DNA of 42,249 nt from CAYXDR01 sp046498185 (GTDB lineage: Bacteria > Desulfobacterota > DSM-4660 > Desulfatiglandales > Desulfatiglandaceae). The notes beneath the pieces were generated by a model. It was not told the origin of the DNA, did no database searches, and saw only the letters and a program-made list of their open reading frames with translations. The translations under genes and the position numbers were made by a program. The stretch lies in NCBI GenBank assembly GCA_046498185.1, contig JAWOBE010000106.1, forward strand, positions 1 through 42,249, written 5' to 3'. Shown piece after piece: positions 40,935 to 42,249 of the stretch; the first letter of the stretch is position 1; every line of letters starts with the position of its first letter.

Positions 40935-42188
40935 AAGCGAGTCACGGCTGATCATGCCTTTAAATCGGCGCGCTTCATCGACAACGGGCAACCGCTTGAG
41001 TGCTTTTTCCGTCATCAATGCAATCGCCTCCTCAATCAGCATATCTTCCCGGACCACTATCAAATCGGTGTTCATGACCATCCCGGCCGTGTTTTCCTCG
41101 AGACGTTCCAGGAGACCGCGCCCGGGCGCATCGTCTTTTTTCCGCGGTTTGATCTTAGACAGTAAACGCCGGATGCCCTCCTTTTCCTGTTTGAAGCAGC
41201 GCAGCAGGTCGCGGTCCGAAACAAGGCCCAGTAGTTTGCCCTCAGAATCGACCACGGCCACGCGCTGGATATCATTTGCATCGATCATACGGATCACTTC
41301 ATCAAGGGGTGTTTTCGGAGACACGGTATGTGTGTCGCGCCGGAGTATATCCTTTACGGTTTTGAGATTTCCCACCTCCACCTTCTGTGCCTTGAAGGCT
41401 TTCCAGTCCGGAGCTTCGCGCATAACCGTACGGAAAATATCCAGCCTTGAGAGCATGCCGGTAAGCCGCCCGCTCTCATCTACAACGGGCAGGCGTTTGA
41501 CCCCGTTTGACAGCATTAAATCGACCGCTTCGTCCAACCGCCGGTCCTGCTGGATCATGACGACAGGCGTACTCATTACCTCGTAAACACTTCGTGCAGT
41601 CATTTCTTCCACAACACCATCCAGGCAGGCTGGATCTGCTTCCTCGATCAAACCGAGCCGCAGGGGAAGTCCGCCTTTTTTTATCAAGTCTCCCTGGGTC
41701 ACGATGCCAACAGGGCTTTGGCTTGCATCCACAACCGGCAGGCCGGTGAATATGGAGGAAAGAAGCAGGCTGACTGCATCGCGCAAAGAACTTTTCACGT
41801 CAACACATTGGGGGTCGGGCGTCATTACATCGCGAACCCTGAGCTGGCGGGGGAAGAAGCTGGTTTTTGTCCGATGACTTACGACGTTGAGGTCGTGCAA
41901 AGCCAGTATGCCGTCGTTGATCATGGGATCCAGGTCGGTTAATACACGCTCGACCTGACCCGCCGGCAGAACAATAAAAATGCGTACCGGAAGATTGTAG
42001 GACAGGACTTCCAATCGTGATGTCGCAGTGTCGCCGCTTTCGTAGGATCCTGCTATACCGCGGGTGACAATGCATCGGGCCGCTATTTTCAGATCCTTGA
42101 TGTATTGAATGACGGCATCGGCCATCGGCCTGTTCTTGAAGCGCGCCCCTTCACTGGTGAAGATTTCAATCGCCTTGTAATTGAGCAT
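40905..42188 (-). CDS. DUF190-CBS domain protein
   Basis: A 427-residue protein. Residues 1-110 are a DUF190/PII-like domain (YKAIEIFTSEGARFKNRPMA, AARCIVTRGIAGSYE). Then four CBS motifs follow: VRDVMTPDPQCVDV, VYEVMSTPVVMIQ, VKDILRRDTHTVSP, and GMVMNTDLIVVREDML, each followed by the RLPVVD or ...VVDSEG core. CBS domains bind adenine nucleotides. DUF190 proteins are often encoded beside crcB, the fluoride channel, which fits the partial gene upstream. GGAGGG precedes the ATG. Its role is probably nucleotide-dependent control. Confidence 0.85.
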   Translation of the reverse strand: MLNYKAIEIFTSEGARFKNRPMADAVIQYIKDLKIAARCIVTRGIAGSYESGDTATSRLEVLSYNLPVRIFIVLPAGQVERVLTDLDPMINDGILALHDLNVVSHRTKTSFFPRQLRVRDVMTPDPQCVDVKSSLRDAVSLLLSSIFTGLPVVDASQSPVGIVTQGDLIKKGGLPLRLGLIEEADPACLDGVVEEMTARSVYEVMSTPVVMIQQDRRLDEAVDLMLSNGVKRLPVVDESGRLTGMLSRLDIFRTVMREAPDWKAFKAQKVEVGNLKTVKDILRRDTHTVSPKTPLDEVIRMIDANDIQRVAVVDSEGKLLGLVSDRDLLRCFKQEKEGIRRLLSKIKPRKKDDAPGRGLLERLEENTAGMVMNTDLIVVREDMLIEEAIALMTEKALKRLPVVDEARRFKGMISRDSLLRTGFGRLD

Positions 42189-42198
42189 TGTCGCCCTC

Positions 42199-42249
42199 CT
42201 ATTTGATAAGCCCGCCCAGCCAGAGCCCGAACAAGGTCAGGCTCAGGCC
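42199..42249 (-). CDS. C-terminus of a membrane protein, possibly CrcB
   Basis: Sixteen residues, GLSLTLFGLWLGGLIK, end in TAG at 42199-42201 and continue beyond the window. The hydrophobic sequence with LWLGG fits the last helix of CrcB/FluC, the fluoride channel, and DUF190 genes are often next to crcB. The match is short, so the name is tentative. The stop codon overlaps the ribosome site of the next gene. Confidence 0.35.
   Translation of the reverse strand, partial: GLSLTLFGLWLGGLIK

Overview
The window looks like chromosomal DNA of a strictly anaerobic, selenocysteine-using member of the Desulfobacterota (the former Deltaproteobacteria: sulfate-reducing or syntrophic aromatic degraders). 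The main evidence is a complete gene run for the tungsten-type (class II, ATP-independent) benzoyl-CoA reductase complex, bamBCDEFGHI. Two of its genes, bamE and bamF, carry in-frame UGA codons exactly where the HdrA and MvhD families have a conserved cysteine, and each UGA is followed by a SECIS-like hairpin. The organism was inferred from gene content only.

Layout. 1-1020: no convincing intact gene; a tRNA 3' half at 721-770 without its 5' half, and a decayed reading frame at the left edge. 1021-5391: a very large exported surface protein. 5424-8613 (minus): a UDP-glucuronate-type epimerase and groES-groEL. 9176-11503: a cysteine synthase fused to a cysteinyl-tRNA synthetase whose HIGH and KMSKS signatures are gone. 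11514-12200 (minus): a transglutaminase-fold protein. 12268-29925: one long plus-strand block with a good sigma70 promoter, containing a small AbrB-like protein, a GNAT acetyltransferase, bamBCDEFGHI, rimO, a tiny ORF, a double BcrA/BadF-type ATPase in one chain, and a large NuoG/GltD-like flavoprotein with a GIY-YIG-like tail. 29947-31785 (minus): a class III nucleotide cyclase. 31900-32089: a 77-bp hairpin repeat in two copies. 32245-32321: tRNA-Pro(GGG).

32400-40930 is a decaying accessory island beginning right after tRNA-Pro. It holds the remains of a HicB-SecB-type toxin-antitoxin-chaperone module, a truncated HigA-like antitoxin, fragments of a helicase and of an integron-type integrase, an intact HicAB pair, a 5'-truncated methyltransferase, a cytosine-methylase/Vsr/HNH restriction set (Vsr broken by two stops), a second Vsr, a second cytosine methylase with a frameshift, a Phd antitoxin and an orphan HicB. 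A structured repeat ending in CCCCGTT lies between several of these genes, and one attC-like site is visible, so the island may derive from an integron cassette array. The window ends with a DUF190-CBS protein and the last codons of what may be crcB (minus).

How the genes work together. BamB and BamC form the tungsten active-site module that reduces benzoyl-CoA to the dienoyl-CoA. BamD, BamE and BamF (heterodisulfide-reductase and hydrogenase-delta relatives) and BamG, BamH and BamI (NADH dehydrogenase module relatives) are thought to drive this by flavin-based electron bifurcation. The downstream ATPase and flavoprotein genes, one base apart, may supply or adjust electron input; that is inference. 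The strongest leads for something new are the HTH tail on the selenoprotein BamF, the fused ATPase pair beside an ATP-independent reductase, the GIY-YIG-like tail, and the CysK/pseudo-CysRS fusion.
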